Shown here piece after piece: positions 13,928 through 15,290 of a DNA stretch of 15,290 nucleotides (its first letter is position 1; each line of letters begins with the position of its first letter). The stretch spans positions 1-15,290 of the forward strand of contig JAHZAT010000060.1 in the NCBI GenBank assembly GCA_019423795.1, in the 5' to 3' direction. Source of the stretch: Clostridiales bacterium. GTDB lineage: Bacteria; Bacillota; Clostridia; Lachnospirales; Lachnospiraceae. Below the pieces are notes generated by a model. The model was given only the letters and a program-made list of their open reading frames with translations, was not told where the DNA came from and did no database searches. The position numbers and the translations under genes were made by a program.

Positions 13928-15073
13928 ATGATAACGAGGAAAATGAGACTGTCGATGGCGATGCTTACGATTGCTGCGAGTGTGTTGACGACAGGAAATA
14001 TAAAAGCAGATGAGAAAGATACAACAAAAGAAACAAATACAGCAACGGAAAGTAAATATGCGAATAAAGCAGTTGCAGATATTTATTCTACAACAACATT
14101 AAATATCCGAAAAAAGGGTAGTATAAATGCAAAGATCGTAGGAAAAATGAAAAAAGGTAATATTGCAACTGTGCTGAAGAAAGGATCTGAATGGTCAAAA
14201 GTAAGATCAGGAAATGTTACAGGATACGTAAAAAATCAGTATCTTGTATTTGGTGATGAGATTAAGAACTTTGCGAAACAAAATGTGAAAAAAGTGGCGA
14301 AAGTTCAGACGGAAACATTACGAGTTCGTAAGAAAGCATCTACGGATTCAAAGATTGTTACATTGGTATCTGAAGATGATAAATTAAAAGTGAAGAAACA
14401 GACCAATGACTGGGCAAAAGTCAAGGTTGATGGCCAGACAGGATATGTGTCAAAAGATTATGCAAAAGTAACATACTCTTTTGGAAAAGCGAAATCCATG
14501 AAGCAGATTCAGGCAGAGCAAGAAGCGAAAGAGGCGAAGAAAAGAGCAGAAGAAGCAGCCAGAAGTAAGTCTGAAAATGAATCAGTATCCACAACATCAA
14601 GCGGTCATACTTCTGATGATGGAACAACATCTGGAAGTACAACAGGTTCCACACAGACAACAAAGAAAGCTTCCGTATCCGTATCATCTAGTGGTTCATC
14701 AGCAACAGGAAGCAGGATCGCAAGTTATGCGCAGCAGTTTGTTGGAAATCCATACCGATATGGTGGAAACAGCTTAACCAACGGAATTGATTGTTCTGGA
14801 TTTACGCAGCAGATTATGGCGAAGTTTGGATACAGTATCAGTCGTACGAGCAGTTCCCAGTCTGGTGATGGAAGAGCAGTATCTACGAGCAATTTAAGAG
14901 CCGGTGATCTGGTATTCTATGGAGATGGTGGAAGCATTGATCATGTGGCACTTTATATCGGCGGTGGTCAGGTAGTACATGCAAGTAATTCCGCACCATA
15001 TCCGCGAGGAGGAATTAAGATTTCAAACGTAAATTATAGAACACCAATCTGTGCAAGACGTATCATAGGATAG
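13928..15073 (+). CDS. Secreted SH3b-SH3b-NlpC/P60 peptidoglycan endopeptidase
   Basis: A 381-residue exported cell-wall hydrolase. A signal peptide (MITRKMRLSMAMLTIAASVL) is predicted to be cut after NIKA (residue 27). Two bacterial SH3 domains follow: about residues 45-102 (TTLNIRKKGSINAKIVGKMK, ending GYVKNQYLV) and about 118-178 (ETLRVRKKASTDSKIVTLVS, ending GYVSKDYAKV). They should bind the wall. A charged helical stretch (EQEAKEAKKRAEEAARSK) and a Ser/Thr/Gly linker lead to the C-terminal NlpC/P60 domain. That domain has the catalytic Cys289 in DCSGF, His339 in DHVALYIG and a third polar residue at His351 in VVHAS. Such enzymes cut D-Glu to diamino-acid bonds in stem peptides. ATG 13928 is six bases after GGAGG. 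The gene has its own consensus promoter with a WalR-like box and its own terminator, so it is monocistronic. Confidence 0.95.
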   Translation: MITRKMRLSMAMLTIAASVLTTGNIKADEKDTTKETNTATESKYANKAVADIYSTTTLNIRKKGSINAKIVGKMKKGNIATVLKKGSEWSKVRSGNVTGYVKNQYLVFGDEIKNFAKQNVKKVAKVQTETLRVRKKASTDSKIVTLVSEDDKLKVKKQTNDWAKVKVDGQTGYVSKDYAKVTYSFGKAKSMKQIQAEQEAKEAKKRAEEAARSKSENESVSTTSSGHTSDDGTTSGSTTGSTQTTKKASVSVSSSGSSATGSRIASYAQQFVGNPYRYGGNSLTNGIDCSGFTQQIMAKFGYSISRTSSSQSGDGRAVSTSNLRAGDLVFYGDGGSIDHVALYIGGGQVVHASNSAPYPRGGIKISNVNYRTPICARRIIG

Positions 15074-15103
15074 CTAGAAAAATTACCAATACAGTATTTA
15101 TAT

Positions 15104-15161
15104 AGGAAGAGCGTAAAAGGAAGATTCATGCAGAATCATTCTTGTGCGCTCTTCCTTTTTT
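15104..15161 (+). terminator. Rho-independent terminator after the NlpC/P60 gene
   Basis: AGGAAGAGCG (15104-15113) and CGCTCTTCCT (15147-15156) form a perfect 10-bp stem. The loop carries a second GATTC/GAATC hairpin, and six T follow. The A-rich 5' side could also make it work in reverse. Confidence 0.9.
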
Positions 15162-15201
15162 GATATACCAGACATGAAAATAAAAAATTATATTTCCTAT
15201 A

Positions 15202-15230
15202 TTGACAGAAGAACATCATGTTTATAGAAT
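15202..15230 (+). promoter_or_regulatory. Strong promoter for a gene beyond the right edge
   Basis: TTGACA (15202-15207) and TAGAAT (15225-15230) are separated by 17 bases. No start codon with a good ribosome site follows before base 15290, so the gene served lies outside the window. Confidence 0.6.
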
Positions 15231-15290
15231 GTAAAAAGGTATATTTTGGTTAGGAAAATAAAGATAGAAAAGAGATGTAAAAAGAAAAAG

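Noticed and set aside
1..15290. CRISPR array, tRNA, rRNA or complete insertion sequence
   Set aside because: Reading both strands by eye, I saw no regularly spaced direct repeats, no tRNA cloverleaf or rRNA-like stretch, and no transposase reading frame.

Overview
The window looks like a chromosomal segment of a low-GC, Gram-positive Clostridia member, most likely Lachnospiraceae. This is inferred from AT-rich codon use, strong GGAGG ribosome-binding sites, Sec signal peptides ending in a KA|D-type site, T-tailed terminators and the gene families present (BspA-type LRR protein, YozG/DUF2975 pair, aryl-sulfate sulfotransferase, SH3b-NlpC/P60 hydrolase). The genus cannot be fixed from the sequence. 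All recognised genes lie on the + strand.

Layout. 1-2081 is the 3' part of pheT, closed by a terminator. 2193-5709 is a probable operon: a DUF2975-like membrane protein, a small YozG-like Cro/C1 repressor, a lipoprotein of unknown function and an SNF-family (NSS) transporter, ended by a terminator. A 12-bp perfect palindrome sits over the -35 box of its promoter. 5771-9460 is a BlaI/BlaR1-type protease-repressor module followed by a small secreted protein and a helveticin J-like class III bacteriocin. A structured element lies between the last two. 9530-10768 is a BspA-type LRR surface protein with a C-terminal Ig-like domain. 10960-11631 is a zinc-dependent phospholipase C family protein. 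11742-13418 is a membrane-anchored aryl-sulfate sulfotransferase. 13448-13679 is a large foldback repeat. 13928-15073 is an SH3b-SH3b-NlpC/P60 peptidoglycan hydrolase with a consensus promoter and a WalR-like box. A consensus promoter at 15202-15230 probably serves a gene beyond the right edge.

The most interesting part is 5771-9460. The BlaR1-like protein keeps the M56 metalloprotease core (HELTH) but has no penicillin-binding sensor. In its place it has a short extracellular domain of about 75 residues that aligns by eye (about 19 identities in 68 positions) with the secreted protein encoded just downstream. The next gene is a Sec-exported helveticin J homologue. My hypothesis is that a BlaR-type receptor and a soluble or lipid-anchored copy of its sensor domain recognise the same ligand, and that the module regulates, or gives immunity to, the bacteriocin-like protein. 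The gene order and similarity are visible in the sequence; the function is inference.

A second theme is the cell envelope. The bacteriocin-like protein, the LRR protein, the sulfotransferase and the NlpC/P60 hydrolase are all exported or anchored, and the hydrolase promoter carries a textbook TGTAAT-N5-TGTAAT box on the reverse strand, as expected for control by a WalR-type envelope-stress regulator.
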